NCBI GenBank assembly: GCA_003576535.1
Contig: QXCQ01000211.1
Location: 26,829 to 64,973, forward strand
Reading direction: 5' to 3'
Source: Nakamurella silvestris
Lineage (GTDB): Bacteria > Actinomycetota > Actinomycetes > Mycobacteriales > Nakamurellaceae
DNA: 38,145 bases
In this document: piece after piece, positions 7,835 to 15,127 of the stretch
Layout: the number at the start of each line of letters is the position of its first letter
How positions within the stretch are numbered: the first letter of the stretch is position 1
Program-made: the position numbers and the translations under genes
The notes under the pieces: model-generated
Database searches by the model: none
What the model was told of the DNA's origin: nothing
What the model saw: only the letters and a program-made list of their open reading frames with translations

Positions 7835-8275
7835 TCACAGCGAATCGGATCGGCCGATCACCATCACCCGCCCGCTGATGGTGAGGAGCCGACCGTCGGC
7901 CACCCGTCGAATCCCCAGCCGTCGGGGCCTGGGCGGGGTGCGGCCGTCGTACCGCCAGCGGGCCTCGACGAGGGCGAGCTCGCGCTCGGCGATCTCCGGA
8001 AGGGCGGCGCGGCCCTGGAGCTCCCGGGCCAGGTCCCAGCCGTCCCGCAAGGATCCGGCGGTCGGCCTGGCACCGGCCCACTCGGCGAAGACGCGGTGCC
8101 AGTCCGGACCGAGGCCGGCGGCCAGCAGCGGCCAGCGCCGGGCCACCTCGCCGGCTCGTTTGTACAGCAGGGCACGGGCGGCGATACCCAGCCGGACCGG
8201 GTCCATCCCCGCCGGGACCGGGGCACCGGCGGTGAGCGCGGCGACCAGCTCGGCCTGCCGAGCGGCCAGGCTCAC
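7835..8275 (-). CDS. Small partner protein of the DUF692 enzyme (SCO6045-like)
   Basis: 146 residues. The N-terminal two thirds look helical and are rich in Arg, Ala, Leu and Trp (AARALLYKRAGEVARRWPLLAAGLGPDWHRVFAEWA). The C-terminal third is basic with short strands (RRLGIRRVADGRLLTISGRVMVIGRS). It resembles the small protein encoded beside DUF692 genes in Streptomyces (SCO6045-like). In other MNIO systems a small partner (MbnC, TglI, BufC) binds the precursor and delivers it to the enzyme; that this protein does the same is inference. GTG 8275 overlaps the DUF692 stop by 4 bp (GTGA), so the two are co-translated. No cysteine pattern or membrane segment is present. Confidence 0.75.
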   Translation of the reverse strand: MSLAARQAELVAALTAGAPVPAGMDPVRLGIAARALLYKRAGEVARRWPLLAAGLGPDWHRVFAEWAGARPTAGSLRDGWDLARELQGRAALPEIAERELALVEARWRYDGRTPPRPRRLGIRRVADGRLLTISGRVMVIGRSDSL

Positions 8276-9153
8276 GGCCCGGCCGGGGTGACGGGCGGGT
8301 ACCCGGAGGCGGTGGCGATCCCGTCCAGCTCGACGGTCAACTGACCGGCCGGCGGGTAGTGGCCGTCACGTTCGAGCATCAACGCGGGCGGGCGGTGCCG
8401 GTCGCACAGGGCCTCGACCAGGTCGAACACCTCCGGCGGGACCGGGTCGGTGTGGGTGTCGTGGTAGACGCCCTCGTGCATCGAGCCCCCGGCGACATGG
8501 ACGTAGGCCACCCGGTCGAGCGGGACGGCGTCGAACAGGCCGCTGGGCGGCTCCCCCCGGTTGATCGCGTTCGCGTAGACATTGGCCACATCCAGCAGCA
8601 GCAGGGCCCCGGTCCGCTCCAGGATCTCGCTGATGAACTGGCCCTCGGTGAGTTCGTCCTCCGGCCAGTCGAAGATGGCGGCGATCGGTTCGAGGGCGAA
8701 GGGGATGTCCAGTTCCTGCTGGACCAGCCGGGTGTTCGCCACAACCGCATCGACGGCCTCCCGGGTCCGGGGCAGCGGCAGCAGATGGCCCGCCTCGACC
8801 CCGCCGGCCCGGACGAAGGCGATGTGTTCGCTGGCCAGCGGCGCCTCGAGCCGGTGGGCGGCAGCGACGAACTGACGGAGCCGATCGGGTTCGATCGGGT
8901 CCGCCCCGCCGATCGACAGCCGGGTTCCGTGCGGGACGACGGCGACCCCGCGGTCGCGGAGGGCCTTCAGGGCCGCCGGGATCGGCAGGTGCTCGTCGAT
9001 GGCCTCGGCCACCACCTCGACGAATTTCAGGCCGGGCAGACCGTCGATGTACCCGGCGATCTCCGGCCGCCAGCCGATGCCGACCCCCCAGTCGGGGAGG
9101 CCGCCGGCCCCGATCAGCCCCGTGGGTCCGGCCGGTCCCGCCTTGTCAGCCAC
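8272..9153 (-). CDS. DUF692 / MNIO-family multinuclear non-haem iron oxidase
   Basis: 293 residues, usual size for the family (TIM-barrel fold). Metal-ligand regions in order: FVEVVAEAIDEH, PHGTRLSIGG (H75), ASEHIAF (E109, H110), FALEPIAAIFDW (E155), LLLDVANVYANAIN (D188, N191), YVHVAGG (H219), YHDTHTDPVP (D232, H234) and MLERDGHYPP (E261). Characterised relatives MbnB, TglH and the bufferin enzymes use two or three irons and O2 to rearrange cysteine or backbone groups in ribosomal peptides. GTG 9153 is chosen: it overlaps the upstream TIGR04222 gene by 8 bp and puts the conserved DWGVGIGWRPE motif at residue 21. It lies between a protein with a Gly/Cys tail (likely substrate) and a small partner. 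Confidence 0.9.
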   Translation of the reverse strand: MADKAGPAGPTGLIGAGGLPDWGVGIGWRPEIAGYIDGLPGLKFVEVVAEAIDEHLPIPAALKALRDRGVAVVPHGTRLSIGGADPIEPDRLRQFVAAAHRLEAPLASEHIAFVRAGGVEAGHLLPLPRTREAVDAVVANTRLVQQELDIPFALEPIAAIFDWPEDELTEGQFISEILERTGALLLLDVANVYANAINRGEPPSGLFDAVPLDRVAYVHVAGGSMHEGVYHDTHTDPVPPEVFDLVEALCDRHRPPALMLERDGHYPPAGQLTVELDGIATASGYPPVTPAGP

Positions 9154-10096
9154 CACAGCCGCCGCCTCCACCACAGCCGCCCCCGCCGCCCCCGCCGCAG
9201 CTGCTGCCACTGGAACAGCTGCTGCCACCGGAGGATCCCGAGTCGGTGCTCGCCCCGTAGTTGCCCAGGAACACGCCACCGCTGTCGCCGAAACCGCCGG
9301 TGGCCATCCGGTTGATCCCGGTGGCCGCGGCGAAGGCCGGGTCCATGGCCCACAGGGACGCCGCACCGAACAGGGCCACCCCGAGCCCCGCGCCGGCGGC
9401 GCCGTAGGTGGTCCAGGACGGGGACTGGGACGGGGCCAGGTGGGTGTTCCGTCGGCGCAGGGTGAACAGCTGGGCGTTCCCGGCCCTGGTCCGGACGGGG
9501 GTCCTGGCCAGCATGACGCAGCTGAACAGGGCGAGCACCGCTGTCGCGAGGATCAGGTACGTCACCGACCGGTTGTTCTGCACACCGGCCACGATCCGGG
9601 CCACTCCGACGCCGACCAGGGCGAACAGCGGCAGCAGTGCCAGCCGCATCGCCGCCCGGTCCCCGGCGCTGAGCAGCAGCCGGGCCGATTCCAGCCGCCG
9701 GCGGACGGCGGTCAGGGCGGGGGACAGCAGTGAGGACCGTTCAAGGCCGGTGGTCGGGAGCTGCTGCCAGGCCGCCTGGTACACCGCCTGGTCGAGTTCG
9801 GACATGCCGGCCGGCAACGGTCCGCTGGTGGCAAGCCGTTTCCCGGAGAGCGATCCGATCGCCCCGGCCACCCGCAGGGCACCGATGCTGGCGTACACCG
9901 CCTGTCGGGGTCCGCCGGCGAGGTAGGCGATCTCCTGGGTGGTCTGGTCCGACCAGGAGCGGGTTTTTCCCCGCCGGATCCGGCTGCGGAAGAGAAGGAC
10001 ACCCAGCAGCACCACCACGCCGGTGACGATGTAGAACCGCAAGAAGTTCGGGCCGGAGATCCCCCAGGTGTCGCCCGTCGCCGCGAGTTGATCCAT
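9146..10096 (-). CDS. TIGR04222 membrane protein with C-terminal Gly/Cys tail; candidate MNIO substrate
   Basis: 316 residues. TM1 is at about 17-36 (FLRFYIVTGVVVLLGVLLF). A soluble TIGR04222 domain follows (EIAYLAGGPRQAVYASIGALRVAGAI), then further hydrophobic segments (ALLPLFALVGVGVARIV, YLILATAVLALFSCVML, YGAAGAGLGVALFGAASLW). The protein ends in about 30 residues of Ser, Gly and four cysteines: C294, C300, C308, C314, separated by SSGSS, seven Gly and five Gly. ATG 10096 has a very strong Shine-Dalgarno (AGAAGGAGG, 5 nt gap). A TTGACA at 10140-10135 may be a -35 element, but no good -10 is seen. The last codons overlap the DUF692 start. The family is widespread in actinomycetes without an assigned function; modification of the tail cysteines by the neighbouring MNIO enzyme is inferred from context. 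Confidence 0.85.
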   Translation of the reverse strand: MDQLAATGDTWGISGPNFLRFYIVTGVVVLLGVLLFRSRIRRGKTRSWSDQTTQEIAYLAGGPRQAVYASIGALRVAGAIGSLSGKRLATSGPLPAGMSELDQAVYQAAWQQLPTTGLERSSLLSPALTAVRRRLESARLLLSAGDRAAMRLALLPLFALVGVGVARIVAGVQNNRSVTYLILATAVLALFSCVMLARTPVRTRAGNAQLFTLRRRNTHLAPSQSPSWTTYGAAGAGLGVALFGAASLWAMDPAFAAATGINRMATGGFGDSGGVFLGNYGASTDSGSSGGSSCSSGSSCGGGGGGGCGGGGGCGG

Positions 10097-10194
10097 CCGA
10101 TCCTCCTTCTGCCAAACGAACTGTCTGCAGATGATGTCAAACGCCTGCGGCGGATGGTTTGTTGTGTCCCGGGCGAATCGCGTGTGGATCCGGT

Positions 10195-10443
10195 TCAGCT
10201 CGCCATGGCCATCGCCAGGATCGCCAGGGCCGGTACCGCCAACAGGATCAGGCCGAGCCACAACGGCAGCAGGAGGACCAGGACGAAGCCGATCGGGATC
10301 GCCACCGCGAACGGCAGGGCCCGGCGGTTGGCCTGCGCCGTCGTCCAGCCGGGACGGTCCCGCAGGGTGTCCAGCCACAGCAGCAGCAGGACCGTGATCA
10401 GAACCGCCTCGATCGCCGCCGCCGTCCAGTTCACCCACGTCAT
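10195..10443 (-). CDS. Small two-helix membrane protein
   Basis: 82 residues with two strongly hydrophobic segments: about 8-24 (AAIEAVLITVLLLLWL) and about 48-79 (PFAVAIPIGFVLVLLLPLWLGLILLAVPALAILAM), joined by a short basic loop (LRDRPGWTTAQANRRA). No family recognised. It begins at ATG 10443 without a clear Shine-Dalgarno site. It is first on the minus strand ahead of the TIGR04222/DUF692/SCO6045-like cluster, 98 bp before TIGR04222, and is divergent from the DUF4177/RidA pair. It may belong to the cluster or stand alone. Confidence 0.65.
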   Translation of the reverse strand: MTWVNWTAAAIEAVLITVLLLLWLDTLRDRPGWTTAQANRRALPFAVAIPIGFVLVLLLPLWLGLILLAVPALAILAMAMAS

Positions 10444-10509
10444 CTGCTCAGGGTAGAGGCCGCTCCCTTGCTGCGGGGCTGCGGCGGTGACGAGGTGACC
10501 GCCGTATCG

Positions 10510-10531
10510 ACCGACACCTTAAGGTGTCGGT
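10510..10531 (+). promoter_or_regulatory. Perfect 22-bp palindrome abutting the DUF4177 start codon
   Basis: ACCGACACCTT is followed without a gap by its exact complement AAGGTGTCGGT, and the last T is directly before ATG 10532. The only Shine-Dalgarno-like bases for that gene (AAGG, 10521-10524, 7 nt before ATG) lie in the second arm. It could be an operator for a dimeric repressor or a structure controlling ribosome access. The gap to the divergent 82-aa gene is under 90 bp, so both directions could be affected. Confidence 0.6.
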
Positions 10532-10705
10532 ATGTCGCAACCAACGCCCCGACGCACGTGGGAATACGCCACGGTGCCGTTGCTCAGCCATGTCACCAAG
10601 CAGATCCTCGACACGTGGGGGGAGGACGGCTGGGAACTCGTCTCGGTCATCCCCGGACCCAACCCGGAACAGCTCGTCGCCTATTTCAAGCGGGAGCGGG
10701 TGTGA
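10532..10705 (+). CDS. DUF4177-type small protein (Rv3678A-like)
   Basis: 57 residues. The pattern WEYATVPL ... ILDTWGEDGWELVSVIPGP ... LVAYFKRE is typical of DUF4177, a tiny beta-alpha-beta unit of unknown function; GW(E/Q)LV in the middle is the most conserved element. The stop overlaps the GTG of the RidA gene by 4 bp (GTGA), so the two are coupled. M. tuberculosis has the same small gene beside its RidA-like gene Rv3678c. The start is fixed by the lack of other starts before the conserved WEY motif. Confidence 0.85.
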   Translation: MSQPTPRRTWEYATVPLLSHVTKQILDTWGEDGWELVSVIPGPNPEQLVAYFKRERV

Positions 10706-11175
10706 CGGCCGAGCAGTCCGGGACGCACAGCGCCCGGCTCGCCGAACTGGGGATCACCCTGCCGGCCGCCCCCGCGGCGGCCGGTTCGTACCTGCCGACC
10801 GCCCGGACCGGGAACCTGGTGTTCACCGCCGGTCAGCTGCCCTTCGTCGACGGTGTGCTCGCCGGCACCGGCAAGGTCGGGGATGCCGTCTCGGTCGAGG
10901 ACGCGAACGCCTACGCCCGGCTGTGCGCCGTGAATGCGCTGGCCGCGGTGCACGCCGCCGTCGGGATCGATGCGGTGGTCCGGGTGGTCAAGGTCGTCGG
11001 CTTCGTCGCCTCGGCCGAGGGTTTCACCGGCCAGCCAGGCGTCATCAACGGAGCCTCCGACCTCCTGGTCGAGGTCTTCGGCGAGGCCGGACGACACGCC
11101 CGCTCGGCCGTCGGGGTCAGCGAGCTGCCGCTCGGCACCCCCGTCGAGGTGGAGATGATCGTCGAGGTCCGCTAG
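10702..11175 (+). CDS. RidA/YjgF-family protein (Rv3678c-like)
   Basis: 157 residues. Family motifs: [37 protein letters not shown], a strand-rich core ([17 protein letters not shown]) and [20 protein letters not shown] at the end. RidA enzymes are cytosolic trimers that deaminate reactive enamine/imine intermediates from PLP enzymes. This longer subgroup lacks the exact RNxxxxLxxxGxxxxDV pattern of classical RidA; I do not see the catalytic arginine in its usual context ([13 protein letters not shown] is the nearest), so imine-deaminase activity is uncertain. GTG 10702 overlaps the DUF4177 stop. An R1 hairpin lies 22 bp beyond the stop. Confidence 0.88.
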   Translation: MTAEQSGTHSARLAELGITLPAAPAAAGSYLPTARTGNLVFTAGQLPFVDGVLAGTGKVGDAVSVEDANAYARLCAVNALAAVHAAVGIDAVVRVVKVVGFVASAEGFTGQPGVINGASDLLVEVFGEAGRHARSAVGVSELPLGTPVEVEMIVEVR

Positions 11176-11197
11176 CACCACCCCTGACCCAGATCCT

Positions 11198-11249
11198 GCG
11201 GTGGGACATGCGCAGCTTTTCGGCTGTTTTCGTGCGCATGTCCCACCGC
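11198..11249. repeat. Dispersed inverted repeat R1, copy B
   Basis: Left arm GCGGTGGGACATGCGCA, right arm TGCGCATGTCCCACCGC, a perfect 17-bp stem. Compared with copies C and D, the ATA/TAT pair has become ACA/TGT on both sides, a compensatory change. Flanks (ATCCT / GGGAT) extend the pairing. It sits between convergent RidA and the 319-aa gene. Confidence 0.9.
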
Positions 11250-11282
11250 GGGATGCCGGGCCGGGATCAGCCGCGGCCGGGA

Positions 11283-12242
11283 TCAGCCGGGGCCGGGGGC
11301 GCCGGGAGCCTCGGCAGTACCGGGCAATGACGGCAGGGATGGCAGGGCCGCGATCAGCTTGGCCCGCAGGACCGCCGCCTGTTCGGCGAACTCCCGCTGG
11401 GCCGCCACGTACTCCGCCTTGCCCGCTGCGGTCTCGATCGTCACCGGTGCGAAACCCAGGGCCGTCAGATCGTAGGGGGAGGCGCGCATGTCCAGTTCCC
11501 GGATCCGCCTGGTCAACCGGAAACACTCCAGCACCAGGTCCGAGGAAATGACGGGCACCATCTTGTAGGCCCATTTGTACAGATCCATGTTCGCGTGCAG
11601 GCATCCCGGCTGTTCCATGCCGACCCGTGAGTGCACGTCCGGGGCGAGCAGATTCCTGCCCCGGGCCGGCGGTGTGAAGAACCGGAACGCGTCGTGGTGG
11701 CTGCATTTGATCTGGTGGGACTCGACGACCTGATCCGTTTCGGCCTGCGACAAACGCAAGGGCCACGTCGGGTGCCGCCGGAGGTCGTCGGCCTGTCGGT
11801 AAACCATCGCCCATTCATGCAGACCGAAACAACCGAATTGCCCGGTCGCCTTCGCTGTGGCCGGAAGCAATTCGCTGACAAGCCTGTAGGTTCCGCCGCG
11901 ATCGGCCGCAAAACGGGCGACGTCGACCGTGGCCACGTTTGTGCCGGACACATCGACGGTCCGGTAGAACCGCCAGGAGGAATGTTCGTCGGCACCCACC
12001 AGCCCGATACCCGCTCCGGGATGCCAACGGCGTAATTGGGCCGGGCGAAGTGAATAATAGGTGAAGAGAAAGTCCTCGACCGGATGTTCGACATGACTGC
12101 TCGCGCGCACTTGATGACGCTGCGTCAATTCGTCGACGGCGGTCGCGTGGGCCAATTCACGGCTTTTCCAGTCCCGTTCCTCCCACACGATCCCCGGCGC
12201 GGGGGCGTCGAGGGTCCAGGCATCGACGGGTGGGATGGGCAC
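11283..12242 (-). CDS. Conserved actinobacterial protein, often labelled '3-methyladenine DNA glycosylase'
   Basis: About 319 residues. Conserved stretches HPVEDFLFTYYSLRPAQLRRWHPGAG, GQFGCFGLHEWAMVY, KCSHHDAFRFFT and QPGCLHANMDLYKWAYKMVPVISSDLVLECF identify an actinobacterial family that databases commonly name 3-methyladenine DNA glycosylase. I see neither a helix-hairpin-helix nor an AAG-type fold motif, so that name is not supported by the sequence. Conserved His/Cys residues (KCSHHD, GCLHANMD) suggest metal binding or catalysis. The start is uncertain: GTG 12242 places PPVDAWTL near the N-terminus, and the frame stays open to 12371. It is divergent from lysS, with a 144-bp gap. The last residues are a Pro/Gly/Ala tail. 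Confidence 0.75.
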   Translation of the reverse strand: MPIPPVDAWTLDAPAPGIVWEERDWKSRELAHATAVDELTQRHQVRASSHVEHPVEDFLFTYYSLRPAQLRRWHPGAGIGLVGADEHSSWRFYRTVDVSGTNVATVDVARFAADRGGTYRLVSELLPATAKATGQFGCFGLHEWAMVYRQADDLRRHPTWPLRLSQAETDQVVESHQIKCSHHDAFRFFTPPARGRNLLAPDVHSRVGMEQPGCLHANMDLYKWAYKMVPVISSDLVLECFRLTRRIRELDMRASPYDLTALGFAPVTIETAAGKAEYVAAQREFAEQAAVLRAKLIAALPSLPSLPGTAEAPGAPGPG

Positions 12243-12372
12243 CGGCCCATTGTGCCTTGACCGGACGGTGCCCTCTCGACTTCCCTGGCCTGCCCGACCT
12301 CCGCTGCCGATGATGGCCGAGATCATGCCTCGGGGCGGTGCCGGCGCGGACAAACCGGTGGCACCGGACAAG

Positions 12373-12378
12373 TAGGCT
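12373..12378 (+). promoter_or_regulatory. Candidate -10 box for lysS (leaderless or nearly so)
   Basis: TAGGCT fits the TANNNT -10 consensus and lies 8 bp before GTG 12387. No Shine-Dalgarno sequence fits between it and the start, so transcription probably begins at or next to the GTG, as for many actinobacterial genes. Confidence 0.45.
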
Positions 12379-12386
12379 CACCTGTT

Positions 12387-13934
<1,548 letters not shown>

Positions 13935-14315
13935 ACCAAGCGGAAACATTTAGTCCCACTGGGACTTACGGATATGCGAACGATCCGAGAACGGTCTGTG
14001 ACGGACCTGTGTGAGAAGTGAACCTCTCGTGACCGACGGTTAGCGGGACGGAAATCCAATACACAGGTTCTTTTGACGCGCGTGTCGGGGAATTTGTATT
14101 TGGGTGCACTGCGCCTATGCTGGCGTTTAGGTTTTTTACGGATACTCGTGACCGACCGTACGCCGGGAACCCGCGTGCGTCGGGTACAACAACGGTCCAG
14201 CTGTTCCGTGCGACGGATCAACTGGGATGACCGGGGCGTTGTGCTCAGCCGGCCCTTGCAAGTGAAGACCAGCGGCGGGGCTCCGCCACGGAAGCTTTCA
14301 AGAAAGGAACGCAGC
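13935..14315 (+). promoter_or_regulatory. Long lsr2 upstream region with promoter and palindrome
   Basis: 381 bp without a gene, noticeably more AT-rich than its surroundings. Contents: an inverted repeat AGTCCCA-C-TGGGACT (13953-13967) just after lysS, which may end lysS transcripts or bind a regulator; TTGACG at 14073; TTGTAT (14094-14099) followed 16 bp later by TATGCT (14116-14121), a reasonable sigma-70 promoter that gives a leader of about 190 nt; and a small hairpin GGCGG-GGCT-CCGCC near 14274-14287 just before the Shine-Dalgarno. Lsr2 prefers AT-rich DNA, so autoregulation here is plausible but inferred. Confidence 0.5.
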
Positions 14316-14678
14316 ATGGCAACTCAGACCACCGTCACTTTGGTTGACGACATCGACGGTTCGGCAGCATCGGAGACCGTTGCCTTCTCGTTCGACGGCC
14401 ATCATTACGAGATCGACCTCAGTGACAAAAATGCCAAAAGATTCCGTGATTCTTTGGCCAACTACGTCGGTGCGGCCCGTCCGGCCGAGGAACCGGCCCG
14501 CCGCCGCGGCCCCGGACGTCCCCGTGGCAGCCGGACCACCCGCTCCGGCGGGCGGGGCGCGGTCGACCGCGAGCAGACCACCGCGATCCGCGACTGGGCC
14601 CGGAAGAACGGGTTCGCCGTCTCCGACCGTGGTCGGCTGTCCGCGGGTGTGCTCGAGGCCTTCGAGGCGGCGCACTGA
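14316..14678 (+). CDS. lsr2: Lsr2 nucleoid-associated silencing protein
   Basis: 120 residues, usual size. The N-terminal dimerisation domain ([47 protein letters not shown]) is followed by a basic flexible linker (about 55-80, [15 protein letters not shown]) and the C-terminal DNA-binding domain with [26 protein letters not shown]; the RGR triplet inserts into the minor groove of AT-rich DNA like an AT-hook. Lsr2 is the H-NS-type xenogeneic silencer of actinobacteria. The linker contains a second AT-hook-like GRPRGSR, unusual compared with the mycobacterial protein. ATG 14316 has AGAAAGGA 7 nt upstream (14301-14308). Confidence 0.97.
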   Translation: MATQTTVTLVDDIDGSAASETVAFSFDGHHYEIDLSDKNAKRFRDSLANYVGAARPAEEPARRRGPGRPRGSRTTRSGGRGAVDREQTTAIRDWARKNGFAVSDRGRLSAGVLEAFEAAH

Positions 14679-14703
14679 TCTCGGCTCGTCCGGTTCTTGC
14701 GTC

Positions 14704-14739
14704 CACCGGGGCTCCAGCGTTCGCGCAGGAGCCCCGGTG
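14704..14739 (+). terminator. lsr2 terminator hairpin
   Basis: CACCGGGGCTCC (14704-14715) pairs perfectly with GGAGCCCCGGTG (14728-14739), a 12-bp GC stem with a 12-nt loop, 25 bp after the lsr2 stop. No T-run follows, as is common for actinobacterial terminators. Confidence 0.75.
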
Positions 14740-14743
14740 TGAC

Positions 14744-14788
14744 GCGACCGGCGCATGCCTTCCGCCGCGACCGGCGCATGCCTTCCGC
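14744..14788. repeat. 22-bp direct repeat, two units
   Basis: A unit beginning GCGACCGGCGCATGCC and ending TTCCGC occurs at 14744-14765 and, after one base, at 14767-14788. It sits between two hairpins behind lsr2. Both copies contain the palindrome GGCGCATGCC-like core. Function unknown. Confidence 0.75.
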
Positions 14789-14823
14789 ACAGCCCTCGCC
14801 GGACCTCCGGCGGGGGCTGTGCG
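14786..14823. terminator. Strong second hairpin in the lsr2-clpC gap
   Basis: CGCACAGCCC-T-CGCCGG (14786-14802), loop ACCT, then the complement CCGGCG-G-GGGCTGTGCG (14807-14823): 17 paired positions with one T-G wobble. Either a second terminator isolating clpC from lsr2 or a structured RNA element. Confidence 0.6.
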
Positions 14824-15127
14824 CCGTCCTGCGGCAGGAAGACGGCTGTTTCGCCCTCGGCGTAGCCCAGGCCCTGGTGGAACGAGATCGGCTGCGGCAG
14901 CGTTGTAGAGACAGTACGAGCACGCAACGGCGAGCCCGTACACCGATGTATTCGGACCGGGGTCACACCCGGACCCGTCTACAGTGGGTGGTACTTGAAC
15001 TGGGTGGTACCTGCACTCGAAGCGGGGTCTGCGAAGAACCCGTGGGATACAGGTCGTCCGCACTAGGCCGTCCGAAAGTTGAGCACCTTCGTATCCACTA
15101 CGAAGGCGTACGCCCCAAGGAGTGCAC
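14824..15127 (+). promoter_or_regulatory. clpC upstream region with repeats and leader hairpin
   Basis: 304 bp without a gene. It holds a direct repeat GGGTGGTAC at 14986-14994 and 15002-15010 (period 16), a TACAGT box (14980-14985) that could be a -10, an inverted repeat CCTTCGTA-TCCAC-TACGAAGG at 15086-15106 with a perfect 8-bp stem, a 10-bp palindrome GGCGTACGCC directly after it, and the Shine-Dalgarno AAGGAG (15117-15122). In relatives clpC is controlled by ClgR; I do not see a convincing ClgR box, so the 15086-15106 repeat may bind something else or act as RNA. Confidence 0.5.

Noticed and set aside
15086-15106. A ClgR or HspR operator before clpC
   Set aside because: The inverted repeat CCTTCGTA-N5-TACGAAGG does not match the ClgR box I know or the HAIR element, so I only call it an unassigned palindrome.
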